A stretch of DNA of 64,000 nt from Asterionellopsis glacialis. Its lineage: Eukaryota > Bacillariophyta > Plagiogrammaphyceae > Rhaphoneidales > Asterionellopsidaceae. The notes beneath the pieces were generated by a model, which worked only from the letters and a program-made list of their open reading frames with translations, was not told the DNA's origin and did no database searches. The DNA lies in contig WKLE02002069.1 in the NCBI GenBank assembly GCA_014885115.2, forward strand, positions 1-64,000. Direction: 5' to 3'. This document shows, one piece after another, positions 1 to 10,240 of the stretch (position 1 is its first letter; every line of letters starts with the position of its first letter). A program made the translations under genes and the position numbers.

Positions 1-1310
1 GAATGACCCATAATAAAGCTAAAAAAATTTTTACTTCGAGTAATGAATGACCCATAACACACCGCGAAATGAGACCTGCCAGTATTCGGCAGAAAGCTAT
101 AATTTCAGTGGCATTCGATTATATAAAAATAGCTTTTTGGTGATGGCAAACCGGATGTTTCCTTGCTTTTGATCCAAAGTCGAATTTGATTTGAACCATT
201 TTTGTGTTTTTCCCATCGGAATGCCTTGACCTGATTGTGGGGTCTGGCGGTTTATTTTCAGAGTAAAACCGACCTAACGGAAGATGTGCAGAAATTGAAG
301 AGAACTCTTGATCGTAGTTGTACAGGTATAATACGAGGGATTTTTCATAAAAAAGGTAGAGGTAGATAGTACCTTAACAGGTACGTATACATATATAGAA
401 GAATGGTATCTGGTACTGTACCTATTATTGACATCACCGGTTCATTTGGTACTATGATACACATAGGTTAAGTAAGTACTTATGAAATAGTATTAAAAAT
501 TTACTAAGATATCACTAATTAAATGTATGTGGTAGGTCCTATGTGATTTCTTAAATTTCTTTGGATTTTTGAACGTTTCAACGATGTTCCGCGTAGGACG
601 AGTATTGCAGAAACTGTTTTTAGTAAACTTGGGTGTACCCATAAATATTACAGGTACCAGTTACGTTGAGTACCACAAAAATAGGTATAAAACAGTGAAG
701 GCTTAACTCCAATAATTCTCGAAGGATAAGCGAATCAAGCTTGAGGGTGTTCGGTAGTAGGACATTATAGGTCCTACCGTATTGAAGGTCATACATACAC
801 CCTTAAGGAAATCATCACCAGTCATAGTTGCTCACGGCTGGAAGACGTATGTTCGCTTCCTACCCTTCGTTTTCTTTTCAGCCCACGCCACATGGGCCTA
901 TTATATTATACAGGTAGCCTCGCGATCTTGGCCAGGCATTCTTGATCAAATGATTTATTATTACTATACAATATATTGTATAGTGAGGTAGGACTAAATA
1001 ATGTACAGGTTGTCGTGAAGTCGCCTTGTTCTTCTCTGTGTCGTAGCGAACTAATTTTTGGCATTTTCTCTGCAATCCATCGATTGACACTGCCTGTGAC
1101 CACGCTGCGACTCTCGGATTCTGACAAAGTATCCCTCTCTTTTGTTGTGACCACGACCCACTTGCACGTGCAACGCTTGCCAATCAATAGTGACTGCTCA
1201 GGTAAGGTTGAACTTGAACTTCATCGTCCGCTCTTTCTTGTTATATTTTATAAAATATTTGGATCCCGCGGGTGTTGCTCTCTGTACACATTCTCAACAC
1301 ATACGTACAC
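1..1310. other. Intergenic, no gene recognised
   Basis: This AT-rich stretch has no coding sequence that I can support. It holds several GTAC-type intergenic motifs (around 395-425 and 650-665) and a perfect 22-bp palindrome at 963-984. The short open frames at 780-1310 overlap on both strands and have no protein-like composition. The stretch just before 1311 is probably the promoter and 5' leader of the CAP gene. Confidence 0.6.
963..984. repeat. Perfect 22-bp palindrome
   Basis: The half-site ACTATACAATA is followed directly by its reverse complement with no spacer. It lies about 330 bp upstream of the CAP-domain gene. It could be a dimeric protein-binding site or simply an AT-rich palindrome; nothing else supports a role. 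Confidence 0.5.
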
Positions 1311-2255
1311 ATGAACAATAGCACCATGAACAAAAGCATTTTGACGAAAAAGGCATCTTCATCATCACGCATATCTCCAATGGAAGAAAAAGCACCAATC
1401 GTAGCCATGGCTGTGGTGTCTGATCAAATTGCCACTGCAACAGTTGTGAATGCGGATTGTCATGTGGTACCGTTGTCTACTGTTCCTTCACCACCACCAC
1501 TTGCGAATGCTCCCATGGGTGAATGTTCTAGCTTCGATGAAATAATAACAGAGCCAACAACAACGCATCAACAACAGTATCGTGGTATACATGCAGCAAC
1601 AACAGATGTCGCAGTATTTCCCAGCAATACGATTCAAGTAGCACGCCAGGTATCCCAAAGCGATGACGAAAACGAACATGATGTGGTACTTTCAAGACGG
1701 GGATCCAGCATGAAAACCAAAGGCAAAGGTGGTTGCAATTGTTCCACATCAGAAGAACGATGGTATGGGTTTTCGAGTAGTCATGTCTTGATGAATTGTG
1801 AACGTGAAAAACGTGGACTTGAACGTTTGGTACGTCGTCGAGATTTAGATGAAGCTGCAAGAACAAAGGTAGAGGCCATGGCAGCCAAAGGATCTGCGAA
1901 AAGCTCCAACCACAACAAAAAGAAAAAAAATCCATTTCGAAAAATCAACAAGGCATTCCACCCTAAAAACAAGAATACAGGTGCTGCTGCTTATACTGAC
2001 CATGGTGAAGATCACGATTCTGCTTCTTTATCCTCCACAGATCTTCGAAAACAGTTAGGTATTTCACCAAAAGCACGGATAGGAGAGAATGTTGCCAAGG
2101 GTAGTAGTATATTGGAAATTCATCAACACATGATGGAAAAATCATCCAAGAATAGACGTAATATGTTGGATGATAAGTATCGACAAGTAGGAATGGCAAC
2201 AGCCAAAGGAAAATCAGGAAAAACCCTATATCTATGTCAAATTTTTATTGAATAA
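1311..2255 (+). CDS. CAP (SCP/PR-1-like) domain protein, no signal peptide
   Basis: A single-exon gene of 314 residues if the ATG at 1311 is used; an in-frame ATG at 1272 adds 13 residues. Residues 1-155 are low-complexity. The bacterial YkwD-type CAP fold is seen in two pieces. Residues 157-195 resemble the N-EREKRGL-x-L-DLDEAAR-KVEAMAAKG block. Residues 257-314 carry IGENVAKG, H at about 271, NRRNMLD, YRQVGMA and TLYLCQIF. Between them is a Lys/Asn-rich insertion of about 60 residues. CAP proteins are usually secreted, but no signal peptide or membrane segment is visible here, so a cytosolic location is inferred. The catalytic or ligand role of this subfamily is unknown. Confidence 0.75.
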   Translation: MNNSTMNKSILTKKASSSSRISPMEEKAPIVAMAVVSDQIATATVVNADCHVVPLSTVPSPPPLANAPMGECSSFDEIITEPTTTHQQQYRGIHAATTDVAVFPSNTIQVARQVSQSDDENEHDVVLSRRGSSMKTKGKGGCNCSTSEERWYGFSSSHVLMNCEREKRGLERLVRRRDLDEAARTKVEAMAAKGSAKSSNHNKKKKNPFRKINKAFHPKNKNTGAAAYTDHGEDHDSASLSSTDLRKQLGISPKARIGENVAKGSSILEIHQHMMEKSSKNRRNMLDDKYRQVGMATAKGKSGKTLYLCQIFIE

Positions 2256-2991
2256 AAAACATAAACCTGTAATTTTATACTGCTAAACTATGTATTTGAA
2301 CTAGAATACACTTTACAAGACCATTGATACAAATCAGATAATACACAGTAAAAAATAATGCACCACCATGCAAAAATATCGTCCACAAAGGGACAGTTCG
2401 GTACCCCGCGCGATCAAACGGAATGTAATTATAACCCTGGAGCAACAATAAATCAGAGCACTTTTTCTTGAGAAGAAGTCCACCACTTTCGAACATTAAT
2501 TTTTTTGATCTTGGAGATTTTGTTTTTTGTTACTGAATACTCCTATTATCTAAAACCGATTTTCCTCTTTGCACGAAAATATGTTTGTTCTTGTTGAGTG
2601 TTGGGTGTCTCATTTTACACTGTGTATCAATAGTGAGCAATTTTCTTCCTGTCTTTCATTAATATTCCCAATCTTGTTCATTAATTGATATGTTGCAGTA
2701 CAACAGAAGAATCTAATATTCATTTATATTACAATGCTATCATCTTTATTACTTAAATAAATGAATTCCTTCCGTATGAATAGGAGTATTATTTTTGACC
2801 TAGTCACAGAAACAGCCTACAAATTCTAGGCAGGCTACTTACTCCAACATACAAGAGGTCAGGCACTGCACCAAAGCAACGCGCCATAGTGCAAAGGCGA
2901 TATTTTTACACAAGAGCGTGTCAACGAAGTGTCACATTGCAATAGACGTCTTGAGGTTGGTGGCGTGAGCAACAACAACAGTAACATCAAC
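2256..2991. other. Intergenic, no gene recognised
   Basis: This AT-rich spacer lies between the CAP gene and the thioredoxin-like gene. It should contain the 3' UTR of the first and the promoter of the second. I see no conserved coding stretch or RNA gene. Confidence 0.6.
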
Positions 2992-3870
2992 ATGGCTCGT
3001 ATCCGTTTGACAACGGCATTCATTGTCGCTGTCATTTCGGCATTCGTGTCCACTGCTGTACAAGCTATTTATACGGATGATCATTGGGACCACAGTGTCA
3101 AACTGACCGAAGAAAACTTTGAAAAAACAATTCAAGGAGAAATTGATGCTGGTAAAACAATGTTTGTCCGTTGGATTGCATCTCCTGGATGAGGATGATG
3201 ACGAAAGCAGGGTGAGTGTACAATATGTTTGGAGATGGAACTTGAAGTAGTATAAATATTGTTTTTTAAATGTTTGACGACGGAAATCTTTGATTGACCG
3301 ATACCAGCAAAATGGGGTGTTCTAATTTTTCAATTATTTTCCTACTTTTCTTTTCCGCCTCTCCCCCCCCTTCCCCCCAAAACAGCGCCTGCGTGGAATA
3401 AAATCACAAAGGCGTTCGCGGGGAATAATGATGTTTCTTTTGGAGATGTCAATTTGAGTGAAGATTCTGTAGGACGAGGACCTCCTCATAATCCTGGAGC
3501 AGGTGGTTGGCCGACTATACGTTATTTCAATAAGGAAACAGGAATTGAAGGTGCTTCCTATGAGAAAAAAACAAGTAGTCCCATATGTGAAGAACTTGGT
3601 GGTGATGGTGATCTTCTTATGGAATACGTGGAAAGCAAGGGTTCGACCTCTCTTTGTGATATTACCACCAAGAGTGGATGTAACGAACGGGAGATTGGAT
3701 ACATTGATAAAATGTCACAAAAGTCATTGGACGATGTATCAGCTCAATTGACTCGTCTTTCCAACATGGAAAGTGGTTCCATGAAACCTGACCTTAAGGA
3801 TTGGCTTGTCAAACGAAAAAAGATCCTTAGTAGTTTCATGAAGAAAGCATCAACAGAGCAAGAGCTGTAG
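2992..3870 (+). CDS. Thioredoxin/PDI-like protein, probable selenoprotein with three in-frame TGA codons
   Basis: Two exons, 2992-3211 and 3386-3870, flank a 174-nt intron with donor GTGAGT and acceptor CAG. The phase-1 junction gives 234 codons. Residues 1-25 form a signal peptide ending in VQA. The fold then shows the beta strand TMFVRWIASP, the active site, APAWNKI, and the cis-Pro motif GGWPTIRYF (P116). Where relatives have C-G-H-C-K-K-x-APAW, this gene encodes TGA-GGA-TGA-TGA-R-K-Q-APAW. The TGA codons fall at residues 67, 69 and 70, so 67 and 70 sit at the two redox-cysteine positions. Frame, splice phase and domain all continue through the TGAs, and two SECIS-like hairpins follow the stop. 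Decoding as selenocysteine is therefore favoured over a pseudogene. The protein ends in EQEL, which may be a weak ER-retention signal. An ER-lumen oxidoreductase is inferred. Confidence 0.72.
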
Positions 3871-3974
3871 ACACATCTCTAGAGATAGAGAGATACATAG
3901 ATAGGTTGATTCATGCCTCGTTATGTGTCTCATTATTGAAGTCAAGTACATGCATGGAAGGGTGAATATGGTGA

Positions 3975-4048
3975 TTTAGTCTGTGAATGACGTTTTGGAA
4001 TGAACCCACATATAAATTCAACGGTTCTCCAACACTGATGTATATTAT
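3975..4048 (+). promoter_or_regulatory. SECIS-like element 1 in the 3' UTR
   Basis: ATGA at 3987-3990 and TGAT at 4036-4039 can form the non-Watson-Crick quartet of a eukaryotic SECIS (T88-T39, G89-A38, A90-G37, C91-T36, last two digits). Helix II follows immediately. It pairs 3992-4006 with 4023-4035, about 12 pairs with one mismatch and a two-base bulge. The 16-nt apical loop contains TATAAA. Helix I below the quartet is weak and mostly wobble pairs. The element lies about 105 nt after the stop codon of the thioredoxin-like gene. Confidence 0.7.
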
Positions 4049-4287
4049 GATTCAATAGAGGGTTTTGGAGAGACTCAAATGGGCTCCCCGCGTCTTTTTG
4101 ATTTGCTATCCAACTCCTTGTTTCATATATCTCTTGAGTGACTAGTTCAACGTATTAATCCGACTCATGTTATGATTACAATGATGAAGCATTTGAGGGC
4201 GATATCAATTTTTTAGCAGAATATTTTAGTTTAGAAAAAGTCTTGAGGTGAAGCTGGGACCACATGATAATACTTGGTAAAAAGAAG

Positions 4288-4356
4288 ATTATTGCGTGAA
4301 TGACGTTAGGGAGATAACCTATAAAGTACGGTTACCCTTGGCTGAAATACGAGTGA
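4288..4356 (+). promoter_or_regulatory. SECIS-like element 2 in the 3' UTR
   Basis: ATGA at 4300-4303 faces CTGA at 4342-4345. Helix II pairs 4305-4319 with 4330-4342, about 13 pairs including three wobbles and two single-base bulges. It closes a 10-nt loop that again contains TATAAA. The sequence is related to element 1: both start ATGACGTT, both have AACC closing the stem, and both continue ACGGTT on the return strand. The U-A quartet position is less canonical than in element 1. No other plus-strand gene lies between the two, so both probably belong to one transcript. Confidence 0.55.
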
Positions 4357-4526
4357 TGCAATGTTTGGAACAATACAAATATACTCCATTACGATAATGC
4401 TTCCCCGCCTTGTCGGCTTGGGTTTTTGAGTATTTGGTTGCATCGTGATAGTTTGGATATTTACTGGTGATTGTTAGTGGACTTGGCATTTTGAGACATA
4501 CACAAGTGATAGTTTTGACACACATC

Positions 4527-4592
4527 AATAATAATTGTTGTCAATAGGATAATAAATAATAATTGCTGTCAATAGGATAATAAATAATAATA
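4527..4592. repeat. Short tandem repeat, about 28-nt unit
   Basis: Two nearly identical copies of a unit containing TTGYTGTCAATAGGATAATA follow each other, with a partial third copy. The repeat lies in the spacer between the selenoprotein-like gene and the ABC1 kinase gene, whose 3' ends converge here. Confidence 0.7.
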
Positions 4593-4684
4593 GTGAACAA
4601 ACATTAGGTTTTAGGATACAGAAAACCAGCAAATGGTAAAAAAATATGTATTTTATTATAAACAGGTGTGTGTATACAGTATTC

Positions 4685-7545
4685 TTAGCGATTCACTCCG
4701 ACAGGACTTAATTGAAGCATGGATCTCATAGCCCTGGATCCTCGAATTTCAAGGACTTCGACAGCTACCATTTGAAAGACTTCTTGTACTTCAGCCAATA
4801 AGGGTGCAGCTTCTTCTCTCTTACGCTCGTCATTGAGCAACAAGAGAAGCTCTCGTAGTAGTTCTCCTATTGCCTCTCTACGTTCCTGATTTTGTTCGGG
4901 AGAATTCCCATCTAAAAAGAGAGCAGACTGGATTGTGTCAATCACAACACGCATTTCTTCCAACCGCTTTTCATTGACAGGACCACCTACCCACAAACAG
5001 ATACAATAAACAGAAGCGAAAGTGAGTTATGAGGAATGAATTACAAGGAATGAATGACCTAAAGACTTTTGATTTCCTTCGCCACGAAATTTAAAACTTA
5101 CCCATACCAGGAAGTTGAGGCAAAAGACCTCTTGACAGACGAAGAAGGTTGGCTTCCCCAATACTTGCCATGCCATCAATGGCTTCAGCCAATTCATGCA
5201 CAATGGGTTTCTTTAAAAATATTCCAGCACGACTTGTTAAAAATTTAAAGAATAGTTCAATGGTCTGTCTTGACAGACTTACTTTATCATCTGCATCATC
5301 TTTCGATGGGTCGTATTGACTGGAAGCCTTCTTGGCTAATCGTAAGAATTCATTTAATCGATCCCATTCAATTTCTTTCTCTTCACCATCTACTGTTAAG
5401 AGACGGACCAACAGTTTCTGCAAGGCAGCCGGGACATTACCACCACGGTCGGAATACAGCAATTGTGCCAATACGTAGGGGTAGGCACCACGAACTAATC
5501 GAAAGTTTGGGTCAACACTAAGTGCCATCCCCTCCAACAAGACCAAACTTCGAATAATCACAGTGAAGAATGGGGGTGTTGAGAATTTGAGGACATTTTC
5601 ACGACTAATCTCATCAAGTTCAGATTGTAATTTAGCAAAATTAACATCTGATGCCTTCCCTGTCCCTCCACTAGCATTAATTAGCGCTTGACGAAGTCGT
5701 GGTACGAGCTGGTCAAGTTGTGTTGTATCACTAAGGAAACCAAGCTGTTCATCAAGACGAACGCGTGTGCCATTAAAAAAAAGTTTACCATTGGTGAGAT
5801 TTTGAATTATTTTCTAGCACACAATGCTGATGATTTTCAGGTCTATGTTACTCACCGATAATAAGTTTTCCGTTATCAACTTTAAGTCCTTGTTTTGAAG
5901 ACCAATCACCAACCCAATCAAGCCATAACGGTCATCTTCATCCACATCAGCCATCATTCCAAAATCAATAAATGCCAATTTGCTATCAGGGGTTTGAAGT
6001 AAATTTCCACGATGAGGGTCAGCCTTAATTTAGAAAGTACCAAGAACAAAATGTTTTAGCATTACGGCTTTACACGTGAGAAACATGAAGGGAAAAGAAG
6101 TAATTATCGAATTGAAAGATGCACATAGCAGTAGAACTTACGTGGAAAAGTCCTGTATGCATCAATTGATCAACGGAACATTTGAGTCCAATTCGGACCA
6201 TTTCAATTCCATCTTTTCCTGGCCACGGTCCTTTCATACCATCTACCCATTCCATTACCATAACCTTTGACCTTGTCAGGGAAGTGACTGCCGCCGGTAC
6301 CTCTACACCTTCCCAATGACCGTATAATTCACGGAATCTTTCACAGTTGTTGGCTTCTCGAATGTAATCTAATTCACCAAAAAGTTGCATACCAAACTGA
6401 TCAGCAATAGCAGGTAGGTCACCACCACGAAACTTTGATGCCCATAGTGCTGTACGACGGATAAGATACATATCAAGGGATGCTCTTGCTTCTGCATCTG
6501 GACGTTGAACCTTGATGGCTACAATCTTGCCACCCCACTTGGCAGCTTCTTCCTTTCCAATGGCAGCCTCGAGTTGTGCACCACGTTTGATCCTAGCCTT
6601 ATAGACCTGACCAATAGATGCTGATGCTACAGCACGGTTTTCATTGTAAAATTCAAACAAACTGAGTACTGGGTCGTTTTGCGTCATTCGTTCAAGTTTG
6701 GATAGTTCCTTCTTGCGCTTCTTACTACCAGATGGTCCAGGTACAGCCTTGGCTGCTTTCATACGAGGAAGTAGGTCTGAAAGTTGTTTCTTCATAATAA
6801 TCATGGCATCCATGTCCGAAAAGGACCCCACAGCATCGACAAGTTTTCCTAACTCTTCAGCCCATATTTTATTCCGAATCAAATCAGGTCGTAAACTTAG
6901 GGCTTGACCTGATTTAATTAATGCTACACTTCCCGATCGTACTAAATGTCCCCGAAGTTCGGCACCTCTCCTTCGTTGCACACCTTCCTTATCGGCAATC
7001 CCCACTGCTCGATCTACCAGTAATCCCCAATACCAACCCAATAAGGGTATTCCTAATGAATTTAATCTCCACCCTACCTCCAAGGGTCTTCGATCATAAT
7101 ATTCTTCAATCTTTTGAGAATCATATCCTAAAATTGGCATGGGCATGATCTTTTCCTTGTTGGTATTTTGTTTTTTTTCTGTGAGTCTGCTTCCTCCTCC
7201 TCCTCTCACAATGCTTGTAGCACGAGATGACATCATGGATAATGTCATTATAGAATGATCACCATCATGATTGATACGTTGGGTCTTGTGTTTTCCAATC
7301 TTGTGTACAAGTGCATTAGATGATGATGAGGAAAATGCTTGGACTCCTACTACAGTTGTTGTTGACGATGGCCTATTTTGTTGTAAACCATCATTCAAGC
7401 ACAAGAGAAATAATATTGAAACTAGGCAGTGTTGATAACTCTTCATGGATACTCGCCGAGTACGACTAGTTGCTGCTGCTCTTGTTGTTGCTTTCATAGA
7501 TTTTGATGTATTATTGACATTGTTGTCAAGTAACGAAAATGGCAT
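4685..7545 (-). CDS. Plastid-targeted ABC1/UbiB-family kinase-like protein
   Basis: Four exons on the minus strand, 7545-6142, 6023-5856, 5813-5102 and 4986-4685, join in frame to 861 residues. The ABC1 signature motifs are present in order: the KxGQ motif in LIKSGQALSLRPDLI, the Ala-rich loop ASASIGQVYKA replacing the P-loop, VAIKVQRP with the ATP lysine, ELDYIREANN, MEWVDG, catalytic ADPHRGN and metal-binding FIDFGMM. The N terminus has a hydrophobic signal segment (HCLVSILFLLCL) followed by VQA|FSSSSS, a bipartite plastid address. In plants and algae such kinases regulate prenylquinone metabolism at plastoglobules, and that role is inferred here. The second intron (5814-5855) is only 42 nt. 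The gene diverges from the PPR gene across about 750 bp. Confidence 0.92.
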
Positions 7546-8293
7546 TGTTATATTATATTATATGTTATGCCTCTTGTCCTTCCGCCAAGACGGTATAATA
7601 CTGTATGAGAAAACCAGCACAGAAAGAAAATCAACATGACAAAGATGAAGGAAGAAAAAAAGAGTACATACACTACGCTACTAAAATACCAGTACCGTAC
7701 AAAAAGAGGAGGTGTTTTCACAGCAACAACCAACCAATAGGAGAAAAATGCCAATCCATGTGCAGATGGAAGGTGTCAAGGGATGCCAGACAGACAATTG
7801 GAAAAAATCTGATTTTGTAATTTGCCTCAACATGCGGACGTGCTCTAATTTGATTGGCTATTCATGTTTTGGACAGTTTAGATGTCTTGTTCTGTTCATG
7901 ACTGAATCAGTCACGAGTGAGTTGGACAGGTCGAAGGAGGGTCGAAGGATAGGTCCAAAAATCCAAAACCCGGAAAGTGAAGTAAGTTCGTCAGTCCTCT
8001 CGAAAACAAAAAAACATGAACGCATACACATCATACCGACTGTTGTTGTTCTCTTTGCGTTTTAGCTAGCTAGCTCTAGAGCTGTGTTGACTGGAACCTA
8101 TTTTCGACTAGGATCTAATCTATTGTCTGGTGCATCTTTTGTTGTTACACTCCTACTCACCTCTCTCTCTAGAGAGGACAACGTAGGAACAACATAGAAT
8201 CCTCTCCATACAAGGGGAGACGAGAAGCACTTCATCGACATGATTTCAATTCGAAAAGTATGTGCCGATGATTCCAGTGGAAAAGAACGGAGA
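7546..8293. other. Shared upstream region of ABC1K and PPR genes
   Basis: This is a divergent intergenic region that should hold both promoters. It contains a TCTAGA-centred palindrome (around 8165-8180) and a GCTAGCTAGCTCTAGAGC stretch near 8065-8083. I see no coding sequence in it. Confidence 0.55.
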
Positions 8294-10045
8294 ATGATGT
8301 TAAAAGAACAACAAATATGGATTTTTTGTATTCTTCTGGCCGTAGCAATAAGTCTTGAACTTACAGAAGCATTTGGGACGAAACCTTTGACATTGCATTC
8401 TATGGTTCGAGCATCATGCCAACGAAGAATAGTATTTCCAATCCAAACTATGGCTTCCTTGGCACAAGCTGATTCACTGGTGAGTAGCAATGAAAAAGAA
8501 TATAATCATCCAACTACAACAACAACTTCTTTATCCCAAGATGAACAGCAGTCACCAATTAATAGTGAATATCATCAAGAAGGTGATGTTACGTATGAAA
8601 CAAATTTAGAAATTGGTCGTCTTGCCATGGAAAGTTCACGTGATCCAACAGCTGCCACAAAAGCTCATGAATTGTTACGTCAATTAGAAAATCCTGAAAC
8701 TGTCACATACAATGGTGTATTAAAGGCACACGCCAAATCGAATCTTATAGGATCAGCACAACAAGCACAAGATTTATTAGATGAAATGGAAGACATTTAT
8801 GAAAGACAAAAACACGAACAAAATTTATGGTATCAACGACAGGGTAAAAAGGGCAGCAGCAGTAGTAATAGTGATTCTACTGCGACTACTTCCGACACTA
8901 CCACGAGTGACCCAGATGATGACGACGATGATGATGCGAATTTACCAAAAATTACAGTCAAACCTAATGTTCGTACATATTCAACTGTCATGGATGCATG
9001 GAGTCATGGGAAGGATCGTGAATCAGCTGAACGAGCACAAGACTTATTACATCGATTGGAACAACTTTACAATGAAACTGGTGATGAATCATACCAACCT
9101 AATGCTATTTCCTACAATACTGTCATTACAGCATGGGCTAAAAGTGGGACAGGGTCGGAGTCAGCTCGAAGAGCTGAAGAAATTTTAGAAACCATGAAGC
9201 GAAAGAATTTGGCAGATGTTATTAGTTACAATGCTGTGATGCATGCTTGGGCAAGATCAGGTGAACCAAATGCTGGTGAACGTGCGGAAACCTTGTTACG
9301 GACCATGACGGACAAGTCCAATGTTCAACCCAATGCTCGCACTTACACAACTCTCATTGATGCATGGAGTCGGTCGACTGCTGATGATTCTCGTGCTCGT
9401 CGTGCTCATGCATTACTGAATGAAATGGAAGATTTATGGAAAAGTACAGGTAATGAACGTGTCAAACCTAATTGTATTTCTTATTCGGCTGTCATTAATG
9501 CCTACGCACTGTCCAAGGAACATCGGAAGGCGACCATGGCATGTGAACTTTTAAAACGCATGGTCCAATTATACACGAGTGGAGAGAACGTTGATGCCAA
9601 ACCAAGTCTCGTAACCTACAATAGTGTATTGAATGCTTGTGCCACATCGACACGTGCTGTAGAACGCGACGAAGACGGTGAAAGTGGCGTAAATTTAAAG
9701 CACATTGTTCGATCAATTTACAAAGAATTGACCTCACCATCTCAAAATTTACGTCCTGATCACTTTACGTATGGGACGATATTAAAGGCATGTGCAAATT
9801 TGTTTTGTGGCGAACCTGATAATCCCAAGTTCGTTCAAGAAGTCTTTGAACGTTGTTGTGAAGATGGACAAGTTAGTTTCGGTGTTTGTTATCAATTACG
9901 ACAAGCAGCAACGTCCGAATTGTACCGTTCCTTAATTCCTGAAGATGCCTACAATGCAGAGAATGGACATTTCTCGATAAAGGATATGCCCAAGGAATGG
10001 ACACGTAATGTTCAAGAACAACGGAGACGATACAGACAACGTTGA
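8294..10045 (+). CDS. Plastid-targeted pentatricopeptide repeat (PPR) protein
   Basis: A single-exon gene of 583 residues from the ATG at 8294; an in-frame ATG at 8240 lies before the hydrophobic segment, so the later start fits a signal peptide better. The segment QIWIFCILLAVAISLELTEA is followed by FGTK, a plastid bipartite address. At least six PPR units are visible, for example VTYNGVLKAHAKS, VRTYSTVMDAWSHG, AISYNTVITAWAKSG, VISYNAVMHAWARSG, ARTYTTLIDAWSRS and CISYSAVINAYA. Units are interrupted by acidic and Ser-rich insertions, one of them DPDDDDDDDA. PPR proteins bind organellar RNA for processing, stability or translation; the target cannot be read from the sequence. Confidence 0.9.
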   Translation: MMLKEQQIWIFCILLAVAISLELTEAFGTKPLTLHSMVRASCQRRIVFPIQTMASLAQADSLVSSNEKEYNHPTTTTTSLSQDEQQSPINSEYHQEGDVTYETNLEIGRLAMESSRDPTAATKAHELLRQLENPETVTYNGVLKAHAKSNLIGSAQQAQDLLDEMEDIYERQKHEQNLWYQRQGKKGSSSSNSDSTATTSDTTTSDPDDDDDDDANLPKITVKPNVRTYSTVMDAWSHGKDRESAERAQDLLHRLEQLYNETGDESYQPNAISYNTVITAWAKSGTGSESARRAEEILETMKRKNLADVISYNAVMHAWARSGEPNAGERAETLLRTMTDKSNVQPNARTYTTLIDAWSRSTADDSRARRAHALLNEMEDLWKSTGNERVKPNCISYSAVINAYALSKEHRKATMACELLKRMVQLYTSGENVDAKPSLVTYNSVLNACATSTRAVERDEDGESGVNLKHIVRSIYKELTSPSQNLRPDHFTYGTILKACANLFCGEPDNPKFVQEVFERCCEDGQVSFGVCYQLRQAATSELYRSLIPEDAYNAENGHFSIKDMPKEWTRNVQEQRRRYRQR

Positions 10046-10240
10046 TAAATATATTATGAATAAATAGAACGACGACACGATAGCTATTTTAGAAAAAAAA
10101 AACAAGAAAAAAAAGTATCTCTAATTTCTTTGCTTCCGTATTTCTTTTCCGTCTTTGGTATTTGTCCACATTAGCACGCTGTGTAAGAGAAGAAGATGAC
10201 CATGATGGAACTACTAAAAGGCGTTTACATATTGTTTTCG

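Noticed and set aside
3181..3210. Reading the three TGA codons as ordinary stops in a pseudogene or retained intron
   Set aside because: The frame, splice phase and thioredoxin motifs continue on both sides, the donor is consensus, and two SECIS-like hairpins follow. Upstream GT donors would delete the conserved FVRW strand.
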